64,000 nt of DNA from contig CAWDGK010000001.1 of assembly GCA_963801855.1 (NCBI GenBank), forward strand, positions 124,001 to 188,000. The letters are read 5' to 3'. A program made the translations under genes and the position numbers. Each line of letters starts with the position of its first letter. Position 1 is the stretch's first letter. The notes under the pieces were generated by a model, which ran no database searches, was not told where the DNA came from, and saw nothing but the letters and a program-made list of their open reading frames with translations. Below, one piece after another: positions 9,880-17,783 of this stretch. Origin of the DNA: JACDAN01 sp963801855. Lineage in GTDB: Bacteria > Actinomycetota > Thermoleophilia > Gaiellales > Gaiellaceae.

Positions 9880-10647
9880 GTCAGCGTCAGGGTGGCGCGC
9901 TCTCGGGCGAGGCTTCTCGAAGTGCTGGAGCGCGAAGTGGCCGATGACGAGGTACACGGCACCGAGGGCCAGGCACATCCCGATCTCGGGCCAGGGATTG
10001 CCTGCGATCGCGGCCTCGCGGAGGCCGATCACGCCCCAGGTCGGCGCCAGCACCCAGGAGATGGGCCCGACCCAGCCGGGCAGCAGCGACAACGAGACAA
10101 GGAGGCCCGTGACGAGCCAGACCGGATACTCGAGCAGGTTCGAGAGCGCGTTTGCGTTCCGGTAGAGCACGAACGTCGAGGCCAGCACGAGGCCGAGCAA
10201 GCCGAGCCCGATCACCGCGGCGGGCAAGGCCACCGCGAAGGCGACCGGGTCCGAGACCTCGAGCGGGACGCCGAAGAAGAGCCGGCCCCAGAGCAGTGTC
10301 GCCGTCAGGGAGTAGAGCCCGATCGTCGCCGTGGCGATCGTCAGCGGCACGATGATCAGGATCAGCGGGGGAGGGACGGCGATGCAGTACTCGAGCGTCC
10401 CCTGCCACCGCTGCCACTGGATCGCCCCGCCCGAGCCGAAGAGCGTCGACGACCAGATGCCCATCATCCCGGCGCCGAGCGCGACGTAGAGGAGCGTCCC
10501 CGGCCGGGCACCCGCCTGGAACATGAGGTACGCCACCGAGGCGAAGATCACGGGCTGGATGACCGACGTGAGGATGTAGAACCCGGACAGCGTCAGGTTC
10601 TTCACGTAGAAGCGCCAGCCGACCCAGAGGAGGCGGAGGGTCTTCAT
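9876..10647 (-). CDS. ABC-2 type exporter permease, pair 2, first subunit; one frame break near its end
   Basis: ABC-2 permease starting at ATG 10647 (MKTLRLLWVGW), clearly paralogous to the gene at 11429-12199 (both share MKTLRL, TIATATIGLY or ATATIGLY, EYPVWLV, SLLPGWVGPISWVLAPTWG). The frame reads through into the next permease. In the alternative frame the protein ends with RERATLTLT and a TGA overlapping the next GTG, matching the paralogue's ending KASLSLT and its ATGA overlap. One extra C in a CCC run near 9903 explains the shift. The span is 772 bases, one more than a multiple of three. Confidence 0.85.
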
Positions 10648-11432
10648 GCGATCTGGATCGACGCCCGCTTGCGGCTCTGGTGCTCCATGAAGCGCAGCGC
10701 GCCGTAGCCCACGACGGTATAGACGACGCCGATCACGAATTCGGTTGCGAGCAGCCCGGAGACGTCGCCGAGCGACGCGCCGTTCGCGACCTCCCGCGCT
10801 GCCTCGATCGCGTGCGTGAGCGGGATCGCGTTGCCGATCGCCTCCATCCAGCCCGGCATCTGCTCGAGCGGGACGTTCGCGCCGGTGAAGATCAGCAGCA
10901 GCCCGAAGAGGATGTTGTTCAGCACGGCGGTCTCCCGGACGCGCAGGCCGATCGCCGCCGTGATCAGCCCGAGGCCGGTACAGGCGAACGACGCGACGCA
11001 GATCACGAGCGCGATCGCCGGCCAGGCGGAGACGGGGATGTCGATGCGCATGATCAGCCCGGCGACGAGGAGCGAGAAGGCGGCCACGAAGATGGCGCTC
11101 GCGATCACCGGCAGGCCGCGGCCCAGGAAGATCGAAAGGCGGCCGGCCGGGCTGACGAGCAGGTAGGCGAGCGTCTGCTGGTACCGCTCGCCGGCGATCG
11201 CGTGCGTCATCGAGAAGATGCACGGGATCGAGGCGTACTGGATCGCGTTGCCGACGACGAAGAACTCGTCGGACCCGACGCCTGCCGCCCGCCCGATGTA
11301 GACGAAGAGCAGGATCTGGAAGATCGGTGTGAGGACGAGGCTCGGGACGAAGATCCACGGCGAGAGCCAGTTGATCAGCCCCCGGTAGGCGGTCAGCCCG
11401 CCGATGAAGAAGATCCGCAGCGAGGTCGTCAT
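10644..11432 (-). CDS. ABC-2 type exporter permease, pair 1, second subunit
   Basis: A 262-residue membrane subunit starting at ATG 11432 (MTTSLRIFFIGGLTAYRG), with DEFFVVGNAIQY, LGRGLPVIASAIF and FTGANVPLEQMPGWMEAIG, ending in KRASIQIA. It overlaps both neighbours by four bases, so translation is probably coupled across the whole five-gene unit. About six hydrophobic helices are visible. It pairs with the product of 11429-12199, and the second permease pair downstream is a diverged duplicate. Probable efflux role, by family. Confidence 0.9.
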   Translation of the reverse strand: MTTSLRIFFIGGLTAYRGLINWLSPWIFVPSLVLTPIFQILLFVYIGRAAGVGSDEFFVVGNAIQYASIPCIFSMTHAIAGERYQQTLAYLLVSPAGRLSIFLGRGLPVIASAIFVAAFSLLVAGLIMRIDIPVSAWPAIALVICVASFACTGLGLITAAIGLRVRETAVLNNILFGLLLIFTGANVPLEQMPGWMEAIGNAIPLTHAIEAAREVANGASLGDVSGLLATEFVIGVVYTVVGYGALRFMEHQSRKRASIQIA

Positions 11433-12199
11433 GTCAGCGAGAGGCTCGCCTTGGTGCGGGCGGCGCGGAGCACGCGGTTGGTGATCAGCACGCCGACCGC
11501 GACGTAGCCGGCTCCGAGCAGAAAGCACATCCCGACCTCCGCCCAGGGCGAGCCGCCGTCCGCGGCCGCACGGATCGCGCTCATGCCCCAGGACGGAGCC
11601 AGGACCCACGCGATCGGCTCGACCCAGCCGGGCAGCAGCGTGATCGGGACCAGGAAGCCGCACACGAGCCAGACGGGATACTCGGAGACCGCACCGAGGG
11701 CCCAGGCGTTGCGGTAGCGGGCGAAGGCGACCGCGATCAAGAACCCGAGCGCGCCGATCGAGAGCAAGGTGGCCAGCACGGCGAACGCGAAGGCGAACGG
11801 ATCCTGGATGCCCAGCTCGATGCCGAACGCGATCCGCCCGAAGAGCAGGGTCGTCGCCATGCAGTAGAGCCCGATCGTCGCGGTCGCGAGACCGATCGGC
11901 AGCAGGATGAGGGAGAAGTGCGCGGGCGCCGCGACCAGGATCTCCAGCGTCCCGTACCAGCGCTCCCGCTGCAGCGCCGACCCGGCCGCAACGCTCGTCG
12001 CCGTCCAGATCCCCATCACGGCCGCGCCGAGACTGGCGTAGATCAGCGCGTCCGGGTCACCGCCCTGCTGGAACATGAAGAACGCGACGGTGGCGAAGAA
12101 GAGCGGCCACAGAATCGCGAGAAAGCTGTCGAAGGACGAGCGTCGCATCTGCTTGAACTGGAACATCCAGCCCATCCAGATGAGTCGGAGCGTCTTCAA
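11429..12199 (-). CDS. ABC-2 type exporter permease, pair 1, first subunit
   Basis: A 256-residue integral membrane protein starting at ATG 12199 (MKTLRLIWMGWMFQFKQ), overlapping the ATPase stop by four bases and the next permease start by four. Around six hydrophobic segments are visible, with the loop RERWYGTLEILVAAP and the segment EYPVWLVCGFLVP characteristic of this ABC-2 group. Together with the following permease it should form the translocation pathway of the exporter energised by the ATPase at 12196-13167. Confidence 0.9.
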   Translation of the reverse strand: MKTLRLIWMGWMFQFKQMRRSSFDSFLAILWPLFFATVAFFMFQQGGDPDALIYASLGAAVMGIWTATSVAAGSALQRERWYGTLEILVAAPAHFSLILLPIGLATATIGLYCMATTLLFGRIAFGIELGIQDPFAFAFAVLATLLSIGALGFLIAVAFARYRNAWALGAVSEYPVWLVCGFLVPITLLPGWVEPIAWVLAPSWGMSAIRAAADGGSPWAEVGMCFLLGAGYVAVGVLITNRVLRAARTKASLSLT

Positions 12200-13167
12200 T
12201 CTTCGGAGGAGACGAGGGCCACGTATGCGTCCTCGAGCGTGGGCTCGCGCCGGGACACTCGCCCGACGTTCGCCCCGTCCAGCCGGCCGAGGATTGCGTG
12301 TGTCAGCTCGACGTCGGCGGGCGTCTGCACGATCAGCACCTGGGCCTGCTCGCGCTCCTCGACCGAGACGGACTTCACGTCCGGCAGCTCACGGACCCGC
12401 TCGACGGTTCCGTCAGGGAGCCCGAAGACCTCGACCTCGACGATCGCACCCTCGGCGACCCCCCGTTTCAACTCCTCCGGCGAGCCCTGCGCGACGATCA
12501 CCCCCTTGTTGATCACCGCGATGCGGTCGCAGAGGGCATCGGCCTCGAACATGTAGTGCGTCGTCAGCAGGACGGTCTTTCCGGCCTCGACGAGCGACGC
12601 GATGGTCGCGCGAAGCTCCCGGGCTCCGACCGGGTCGAGGCCGATCGTCGGCTCGTCCAGGAAGATGACCGGCGGGTCGTGAAGGAGCCCGCGGGCGACG
12701 TGAAGACGCTGTTTCATCCCACGCGAGTAGCCCTCGGTGCGCTCCTGTTCCCGCCCCGTCAGCCCGACGAGGTCGAGCAGGAACTCGATTCGCGGCTTCT
12801 GCTCCTTCGGCGGCACGCCGTAGAGCTCGGCGAAGTACCGGAGGTTGTCGTAGCCGGAGAGGCGCTCGTACACGCCCCGCTCGCCCCCGAAGACGTAGCC
12901 GATCTTCTTCCGGACCTCGCGTGCGTCCTTGACGACGTCGAGGCCGAGCACCCGCGCAGTCCCCGAGGTCGGGATCAGCAGCGTGATCAGCATCTTGATC
13001 GTGGTCGTCTTGCCGGCTCCGTTCGGGCCGAGCAGGCCGAACAGCTCGCCCTTCTCGATCTCGAAGCTGACACCGCGCACCGCCTCGACGTCCTTCCACT
13101 TGCGGCGGAGGGTCCCGGTCGACGTTCGGTACGTGCGTTTGAGGTCTTGAGCTTCGACGACAGCCAT
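12196..13167 (-). CDS. ABC exporter ATP-binding protein (DrrA-like)
   Basis: Cytoplasmic ATPase of about 323 residues energising the ABC-2 permeases encoded downstream. Visible motifs are Walker A GPNGAGKTT, Q-loop region GYVFGGERGVYERLS, signature YSRGMKQRL, Walker B VIFLDEPTIGLDP and the switch His in LLTTHYMFEAD. The C-terminal ~80 residues form the extra domain common in DrrA/CcmA-type subunits. The ATG at 13167 shares the bases CATG with the start of the divergent DNA glycosylase gene, leaving no space for ordinary divergent promoters unless one start is wrong. Confidence 0.93.
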   Translation of the reverse strand: MAVVEAQDLKRTYRTSTGTLRRKWKDVEAVRGVSFEIEKGELFGLLGPNGAGKTTTIKMLITLLIPTSGTARVLGLDVVKDAREVRKKIGYVFGGERGVYERLSGYDNLRYFAELYGVPPKEQKPRIEFLLDLVGLTGREQERTEGYSRGMKQRLHVARGLLHDPPVIFLDEPTIGLDPVGARELRATIASLVEAGKTVLLTTHYMFEADALCDRIAVINKGVIVAQGSPEELKRGVAEGAIVEVEVFGLPDGTVERVRELPDVKSVSVEEREQAQVLIVQTPADVELTHAILGRLDGANVGRVSRREPTLEDAYVALVSSED

Positions 13168-14119
13168 GACTCAGAGCCTAGCCTTGGCCAAGGTGGCCGC
13201 TCGACCAGGATTCGAGATCGCGCTGCGAGGCCCCGGCGGGGAGCCCGTCGACCTCTGGCGGACCATCGTCTCCCACGGCGTCGCGTCCCTTCCGCCGGCG
13301 GAGATCGACGAAGAGGCACGGGTGATGAGGATCACGCTGCCGGTTGCCGCGGCGAAGCCCCGGACCGTCCTGATCCGCGAAGGCCGGCCCGGCAGGGCGC
13401 GGATCGACGTCCTCGGCCCTGCGCCCGGTGCCCGCACGCGGACCGGCCTCGAGACCGCGATCCGCCGCGTGCTGAACCTCCAGGAGGACCTCTCTCCGCT
13501 GTACGAGATCGCCGCCGTCGACGCCGACCTTCAGTGGATCGGTGGCGGGGCGGGCCGAATGGCCCGAGGAGCAACGGTGTTCGAGGACGTCGTCAAGACG
13601 ATCTGTACGACGAACTGCACCTGGTCGGCGACACAGCGGATGGTCGGCGCCCTCGTCGAGAACCTTGGCGAGCCCTCGGCCGGAGGGCACGGGCGCGCCT
13701 TTCCGACGCCCGACGCGATGGCTTCGGCGCCCGAGGCCTTCTACCGCGAGGTCGCCCGGGCCGGATACCGCGGCGCCTACCTCCGTGCGCTCGCTGCTTC
13801 CGTGGCCGATGGGTCGCTCGATCTCGAGGCGCTCGCGGAGGCTTCGCCGGACGATCTTCCAGACGACGAGCTTGCGAAGGAGCTGCTCGCCCTACCGGGA
13901 GTCGGCCCGTACGCGGCGGCCCACGTCATGATGCTGATCGGGCGCCATTCGCGACTCATCCTCGATTCGTGGACGCGGCCGACGTACGCTCGGCTGAACG
14001 GTGGGCGCAAAGCGACCGATCGGCAGATCGAGCGCCGTTTCAGTCGCTACGGCCCGTATGCAGGCCTTGCCTTCTGGCTCTACCTCACGCGGGACTGGGC
14101 GGAGGACTCGCAAGCCTGA
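13166..14119 (+). CDS. HhH-GPD superfamily DNA glycosylase (AlkA/Ogg-like)
   Basis: Base-excision-repair glycosylase of the helix-hairpin-helix GPD superfamily, acting on damaged purines in DNA. It has an N-terminal ~110-residue domain, then FEDVVKTICTTNCTWSATQ, the helix-hairpin-helix LLALPGVGPYAAAHVMML, and the catalytic region LILDSWTR with the expected Asp. About 317 residues from ATG 13166. A GTG at 13190 is an alternative start that would clear the overlap with the divergent ATPase. No FeS-cluster cysteines are seen at the C-terminus. The exact substrate (alkylated or oxidised base) is not resolved. Confidence 0.85.
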   Translation: MTQSLALAKVAARPGFEIALRGPGGEPVDLWRTIVSHGVASLPPAEIDEEARVMRITLPVAAAKPRTVLIREGRPGRARIDVLGPAPGARTRTGLETAIRRVLNLQEDLSPLYEIAAVDADLQWIGGGAGRMARGATVFEDVVKTICTTNCTWSATQRMVGALVENLGEPSAGGHGRAFPTPDAMASAPEAFYREVARAGYRGAYLRALAASVADGSLDLEALAEASPDDLPDDELAKELLALPGVGPYAAAHVMMLIGRHSRLILDSWTRPTYARLNGGRKATDRQIERRFSRYGPYAGLAFWLYLTRDWAEDSQA

Positions 14120-14128
14120 GCGAGAATT

Positions 14129-14147
14129 ACGAACGTTTTACGTTCGT
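14129..14147. promoter_or_regulatory. perfect 8-bp inverted repeat upstream of the L,D-transpeptidase
   Basis: ACGAACGT, a TTT spacer and ACGTTCGT form a perfect 8-base inverted repeat between the glycosylase stop (14119) and a candidate -10 hexamer TACCAT at 14152-14157. The position just upstream of the -10 suits an operator; it could also fold as a short hairpin ending the glycosylase transcript. Confidence 0.5.
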
Positions 14148-14151
14148 CGCG

Positions 14152-14157
14152 TACCAT
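14152..14157 (+). promoter_or_regulatory. candidate -10 element of the L,D-transpeptidase gene
   Basis: TACCAT fits the actinobacterial TANNNT -10 pattern and ends eight bases before the GTG start at 14166, so the transcript would have almost no leader. No convincing -35 hexamer is visible; the inverted repeat occupies that area. Confidence 0.4.
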
Positions 14158-14165
14158 TCGACAGC

Positions 14166-15122
14166 GTGAAACGCCTGCTCGCCTTCATGTTTGTCACGGT
14201 CGTCAGCCTGGGGGTGGCAGCGCCCGACGCTGCTCGAAAGCCCGTGGTGATCGCGCCGGGGGTGACGGTTGGCGGGGTCCCTGTCGGCGGCATGATGTCG
14301 GAGGCGGCGCGAACCCGGGTCGAGGCTGCGTTCGGGCGCCCCCTGCGCCTCTCGTTTCGCGCCAAGCAGTGGCGGATCAGCCCGCGCTATCTCGGGGCGA
14401 GCGCCGGCATCGACCAGGCGGTCTCCCGAGCGCTTCGGGCCGCGCCGAGGGCGCGCGTGAAGCTCCAGGTCTCCGCCGCACAGCCCCGGATCCGGCGGTA
14501 CGTCGCCCGCCTCGATCGCCTCTTCTCGCGCGACGCGGTGGACACGACGGTCCTGGGCGTGGCCGGGGGCCGGCCGCAGTTCAGCCCGGCGAAGACGGGC
14601 CTCGCCGTGGAGAAGGACGCGATGGCGAAGGCGCTGACGCGGGCGCTGCGCTCGAACAACCGGCGCGCCGCGACCGAGCTGATCGTCAGCGAAGTGCAGC
14701 CGAGGGTCACACCGGCCAACTACGGGCCGGTCGTCATCGTCTTCCGTGGCTCGAACAGGCTGTCGCTCTTCAACGGGCCGACTCTCGTGCGCACCTTCGG
14801 CGTAGCGACGGGCAGCGCGGATTACCCGACGCCGCTCGGCAGCTACAGCGTCGCAACGAAGCAGATGAACCCCTGGTGGATCCCACCGCCGGACTCCGAG
14901 TGGGCCAAGGACAAGAAGCCCGTGCCACCCGGCCCGGGCAACCCGCTTGGAACTCGCTGGATGGGCCTGACCGCGCCGCTCGTCGGCATCCACGGCACGC
15001 CCGACGCCGCCTCCATCGGCTACTCGGCCTCCCACGGCTGCATCCGAATGCGGGTTCCCGAGGCCGAGGCGCTCTTCGAGCAGGTCAGCGTGGGGACGCC
15101 GGTGCTGATCGTCTCGTCGTAG
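14166..15122 (+). CDS. L,D-transpeptidase (YkuD domain), exported
   Basis: Cell-wall enzyme that makes 3-3 peptidoglycan cross-links or attaches proteins to the wall. From GTG 14166 (MKRLLAFMFVTVVSLGVAAP, signal peptide) the protein is 318 residues: an N-terminal domain (to about residue 185) with VAPGVTVGGVPVGG-like spacing, then a YkuD domain with His276 in GIHGTPD and the catalytic motif SHGCIR (Cys292). The longer frame beginning at 14001 would remove the signal peptide from the N-terminus, so GTG 14166 is preferred. Its 3' end overlaps a small antisense gene by 38 bases. Confidence 0.9.
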   Translation: MKRLLAFMFVTVVSLGVAAPDAARKPVVIAPGVTVGGVPVGGMMSEAARTRVEAAFGRPLRLSFRAKQWRISPRYLGASAGIDQAVSRALRAAPRARVKLQVSAAQPRIRRYVARLDRLFSRDAVDTTVLGVAGGRPQFSPAKTGLAVEKDAMAKALTRALRSNNRRAATELIVSEVQPRVTPANYGPVVIVFRGSNRLSLFNGPTLVRTFGVATGSADYPTPLGSYSVATKQMNPWWIPPPDSEWAKDKKPVPPGPGNPLGTRWMGLTAPLVGIHGTPDAASIGYSASHGCIRMRVPEAEALFEQVSVGTPVLIVSS

Positions 15123-15252
15123 GCGGCGGCACGCAGTTTTGCGGCTCGCCCTCGCAGCAGCCCAGCTTGAACCTGCAACGGGGGCATTGCCAGGTGCCGT
15201 GCCGCCATTCCATCGGTGCGCTGCAGCGCCAGCAGGACTCACGCTCGGTCAC
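15085..15252 (-). CDS. small zinc-ribbon protein (55 residues)
   Basis: Short minus-strand frame from GTG 15252 (MTERESCWRC) to TGA at 15085. Cysteines are placed as CWRC (7, 10), then CPRC (23, 26), then a CCEG pair (32, 33) and one more (Cys40), the layout of a zinc ribbon. The order CWRC, MEWRHGTWQCPRC, KLGCCEGEPQ resembles short zinc-ribbon proteins I recall from actinobacteria. It is convergent with and overlaps the last 38 bases of the L,D-transpeptidase gene. Function unknown; nucleic-acid or protein binding is possible. Confidence 0.7.
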   Translation of the reverse strand: MTERESCWRCSAPMEWRHGTWQCPRCRFKLGCCEGEPQNCVPPPTTRRSAPASPR

Positions 15253-15302
15253 TCAACTGAGGCTACGATCCGCCCCGGACAGCCGCTACTATCCCGAAGC
15301 GC

Positions 15303-15375
15303 GGCGGCGTAGCTCAGTGGTTAGAGCGACGGACTCATAACCCGTAGGTCGGTGGTTCGAATCCACCCGCCGCTA
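15303..15375 (+). tRNA. tRNA-Met (CAT anticodon)
   Basis: Cloverleaf seen by eye: acceptor GGCGGCG paired with CGCCGCT (one G-U), D arm GCTC...GAGC, anticodon loop CTCATAA with CAT, and T arm GGTGG-TTCGAAT-CCACC, discriminator A. The 3' CCA is not encoded. Position just before rpmG-secE-nusG is usual for an elongator tRNA-Met; a tRNA-Ile2 with lysidine also has a CAT anticodon and cannot be excluded by eye. Confidence 0.93.
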
Positions 15376-15400
15376 CCTACCGCGTAAGAGGAAAGAGGAC

Positions 15401-15562
15401 ATGGCTACTGGCGTAAGAGTTGGAATCACGCTCGCCTGCACGGAGTGCAGACGGCGGAACTACCAAACTGAGAAGTCCAAGCGGAACAGCCCGGACCGCT
15501 TCGAGGCGAAAAAATACTGCCGCTGGTGCAGCACGCACACGATGCATCGGGAGACGCGCTAG
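15401..15562 (+). CDS. rpmG: 50S ribosomal protein L33
   Basis: A 53-residue protein from ATG 15401 with SD-like GAAAGAGGA just upstream. L33 sits near the E site of the large subunit. The zinc-binding cysteine pairs CTEC and CRWC are present, so this is the zinc-containing (C+) form; the ending THTMHRETR is typical. It lies 25 bases after the tRNA and four before secE, the standard tRNA-rpmG-secE-nusG order. Confidence 0.95.
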   Translation: MATGVRVGITLACTECRRRNYQTEKSKRNSPDRFEAKKYCRWCSTHTMHRETR

Positions 15563-15565
15563 CCC

Positions 15566-15922
15566 ATGGCCCGAAGCGCCCGACAGCAGCGCCGCCGAAA
15601 CCGGCAGCAGCAGCAGCCGACCGAGACGAGCCCGAAGAAGGAACAGGGCGTCGGTCAGCGCGCGCGCCAGCGACAGGCACAGGTTCGGCCCGCCTCGCAG
15701 CCGCCGAAGACGCAGACCGGCAGGCGTGGAGGCGGCGGTGGTAGCCGTCGCTTCATCTCCGAGTGCGCAGCAGAGCTGAAGAAAGTCGACTGGCCGGGCC
15801 AGCGACAGGTCATGACCGGCACCGTCGTCGTGCTGATCGCCTGCGCCATCGTCGGGACATATCTCTGGGTCGCCGACCTCGTGATCCAGCCCCTGGTCGA
15901 GCGACTCCTACTCGGTCGCTGA
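15566..15922 (+). CDS. secE: preprotein translocase subunit SecE
   Basis: Small membrane subunit of the SecYEG translocon, 118 residues. The conserved core is C-terminal: FISECAAELKKVDWPGQRQV followed by one transmembrane helix (VVVLIACAIVGTYLWVADLV). The first ~60 residues are an Arg/Gln-rich, low-complexity cytoplasmic extension. Between rpmG and nusG as expected. Confidence 0.95.
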   Translation: MARSARQQRRRNRQQQQPTETSPKKEQGVGQRARQRQAQVRPASQPPKTQTGRRGGGGGSRRFISECAAELKKVDWPGQRQVMTGTVVVLIACAIVGTYLWVADLVIQPLVERLLLGR

Positions 15923-15935
15923 GCGAGAGGTCGAG

Positions 15936-16466
15936 ATGTTCCGCTGGTACGTGATCAACACCTATTCGGGCCACGAGAACAAGGTCAAGTCGAACCTCGA
16001 GCACCGGATCGGCTCGATGAATCAGGGCCCACGCTTCCGCCGCGTCGTCGTGCCGACAGAGCAGGTGATCGAGACGAAGGACGGCCAGAAGGTGCAGGCC
16101 GAGAAGCGTGTGCTCCCGGGCTACGTGCTCGTGAACATGGATCTGAACGACGACGCATGGGGCGTCGTCAAGAACACCCCGGGCGTCACGGGGTTCGTCG
16201 GCGCCGCGGGCAAGCCGATCCCGCTCTCGCAGCCGGAGGTCGATCGCATCCTCCGCACCGGGACCTCTACGGGTGAGCGCGCTCGCGCCCAGGTCGAGTT
16301 CTCTCTCGGCGAGTCCGTGAAGGTAACCTCCGGCCCGCTCTCGGACTTCGACGGCGAGATCGTCGACGTCCAGCCGGACTCCCAGAAGCTCAAGGTGCTC
16401 GTAGACATCTTCGAGCGGCAGGTGCCGGTCGAGCTCGGTTTCGACCAAGTCAAGAGGATCGACTAG
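15936..16466 (+). CDS. nusG: transcription termination/antitermination protein NusG
   Basis: A 176-residue elongation factor binding the RNA polymerase clamp and coupling transcription to ribosome or Rho. N-terminal NGN domain begins WYVINTYSGHENKV and contains RVLPGYVLVNM; the C-terminal KOW domain contains GESVKVTSGPLSDFDGEI. Length is the family norm and there is no extra insertion domain. Six bases precede rplK. Confidence 0.97.
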   Translation: MFRWYVINTYSGHENKVKSNLEHRIGSMNQGPRFRRVVVPTEQVIETKDGQKVQAEKRVLPGYVLVNMDLNDDAWGVVKNTPGVTGFVGAAGKPIPLSQPEVDRILRTGTSTGERARAQVEFSLGESVKVTSGPLSDFDGEIVDVQPDSQKLKVLVDIFERQVPVELGFDQVKRID

Positions 16467-16472
16467 CGCGCT

Positions 16473-16895
16473 ATGGCGAAAAAAGTTCTGACGATGATCA
16501 AGCTGCAGATCCCGGGTGGACAGGCGAACCCTGCTCCTCCGGTCGGCCCTGCGCTCGGCCAGCACGGCGTCAACATCATGGAGTTCTGCAAAGCCTTCAA
16601 CGCGCAGACCCAGCAGGAGAACGGGCGGATCATCCCGGTCGAGATCACCGTCTACGAGGATCGCTCCTTCGACTTCATCACGAAGACCCCGCCGGCCGCC
16701 GTCCTGATCAAGGAGGCGCTGCGGATCGAGAAGGGATCGGGCGAGCCGAATCGCGAGAAGGTCGGCCGGCTGACCCGCGACCAGGTCCGGGCGATCGCCG
16801 AGCTGAAGATGACCGACCTGAATGCCCGCGACATCGACGCCGCCGCCGAGATCATCGCGGGAACAGCGCGGAGCATGGGGGTCGACGTCCAGTGA
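16473..16895 (+). CDS. rplK: 50S ribosomal protein L11
   Basis: A 140-residue component of the GTPase-associated centre, binding 23S rRNA with L10/L12 nearby. Family segments are clear: KLQIPGGQANPAPPVGPALG, then NIMEFCKAFNAQT, and the Pro-rich linker TKTPPAAVLI before the C-terminal RNA-binding domain. It overlaps rplA by four bases (GTGA). Confidence 0.97.
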   Translation: MAKKVLTMIKLQIPGGQANPAPPVGPALGQHGVNIMEFCKAFNAQTQQENGRIIPVEITVYEDRSFDFITKTPPAAVLIKEALRIEKGSGEPNREKVGRLTRDQVRAIAELKMTDLNARDIDAAAEIIAGTARSMGVDVQ

Positions 16896-17632
16896 CCCAA
16901 CGCGGCAAGAACTACCGCAACGCGCGCGCCGAGATCGACCGCGAGCAGCTCTACAGCCCTGCTCAGGCGATTCAGATGCTGAAGCGCTGGCCCGAGCTGA
17001 AGTTCGACGAGACGGTGGAGGTGCACTTCAACCTCGGTCTCAACGTCCGTCACGCCGAGCAGCAGCTCCGCGGGACGCTGATGCTCCCCCACGGAACGGG
17101 TCGCGACACCCGTGTCGCCGTCTTCGCCGAGGGGGACAAGGCGAAAGAGGCCCAGGACGCCGGGGCGGACGTCGTCGGAAGTGCCGACCTCGCCAAGCAG
17201 ATCGAGGAAGGCTTCGACGACTTCGACGTTGCAATCGCCACGCCAGACCAGATGGGCAACGTCGGCAAGCTCGGCCGCATCCTCGGCCCGCGCGGCAAGA
17301 TGCCCAACCCGAAGACAGGCACGGTGACCTTCGACATCGGGAAGGCAGTCACCGACGCGAAGGCCGGGAAGCTCGAGTACCGCACCGACCGCGGAGCGAA
17401 CGTGCATGTTCCGATCGGCAAGAAGAGCTTCGACGAGAAGCAGCTCCTGGAGAACTACGCCGCGCTGATCGAGGAGATCAACCGCGCGAAGCCGTCGGCG
17501 GCGAAGGGGCGCTACATCCATCGGATTACGTTGACGAGCACCATGGGGCCGGGGATCCACGTCGATCCCGCCCGTATCCGCGGTATCGTCGAGGAGTTGG
17601 AGGAAGCACAGGCCGAGCCTGTAACCGCGTAA
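16892..17632 (+). CDS. rplA: 50S ribosomal protein L1
   Basis: A 246-residue protein of the L1 stalk; also a translational autoregulator of the L11-L1 mRNA in many bacteria. It starts at GTG 16892, overlapping rplK. Recognisable segments are VEVHFNLGLNVRHAEQQLRG, the central GRILGPRGKMPNPKTGTV and the C-terminal TLTSTMGPGIHVD. Usual length. Confidence 0.97.
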   Translation: MTQRGKNYRNARAEIDREQLYSPAQAIQMLKRWPELKFDETVEVHFNLGLNVRHAEQQLRGTLMLPHGTGRDTRVAVFAEGDKAKEAQDAGADVVGSADLAKQIEEGFDDFDVAIATPDQMGNVGKLGRILGPRGKMPNPKTGTVTFDIGKAVTDAKAGKLEYRTDRGANVHVPIGKKSFDEKQLLENYAALIEEINRAKPSAAKGRYIHRITLTSTMGPGIHVDPARIRGIVEELEEAQAEPVTA

Positions 17633-17783
17633 CAACAAGAACGCCCGTCGCCAGAGACAGTTGGCAGCCGCTCCAAAGCGGCAGAAGCCCAGCCGAGGTG
17701 CGGCCGAGAGATCGACGCAGTCATCTGCATCACCTCTGGCCCGCCCCACATGGCGGGCCCGATTCGTTCGAGGAGGTGATTCG
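17633..17783 (+). promoter_or_regulatory. probable L10 leader (autoregulatory mRNA region of rplJL)
   Basis: The 151-base gap upstream of rplJ begins with CCCGTCGCCAGAGACAGTTGGC-type sequence resembling the L10(L12)4-binding leader found before rplJ in many bacteria, in which L10 represses its own translation. It also contains a strong hairpin, GGCCCGCC (17738-17745), loop CCACAT, GGCGGGCC (17752-17759). The ribosome-binding site AGGAGGTGAT follows at 17771. Assigned from position and general resemblance only. Confidence 0.55.

Noticed and set aside
12298..14169. 623-residue plus-strand frame across the ATPase and glycosylase
   Set aside because: It is the antisense of the ATPase joined to an off-frame reading of the glycosylase; both real genes are clear.
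14127..15242. 371-residue minus-strand frame opposite the L,D-transpeptidase
   Set aside because: Low-complexity shadow. The real minus-strand gene here is the 55-residue zinc-ribbon frame, which uses a different frame.
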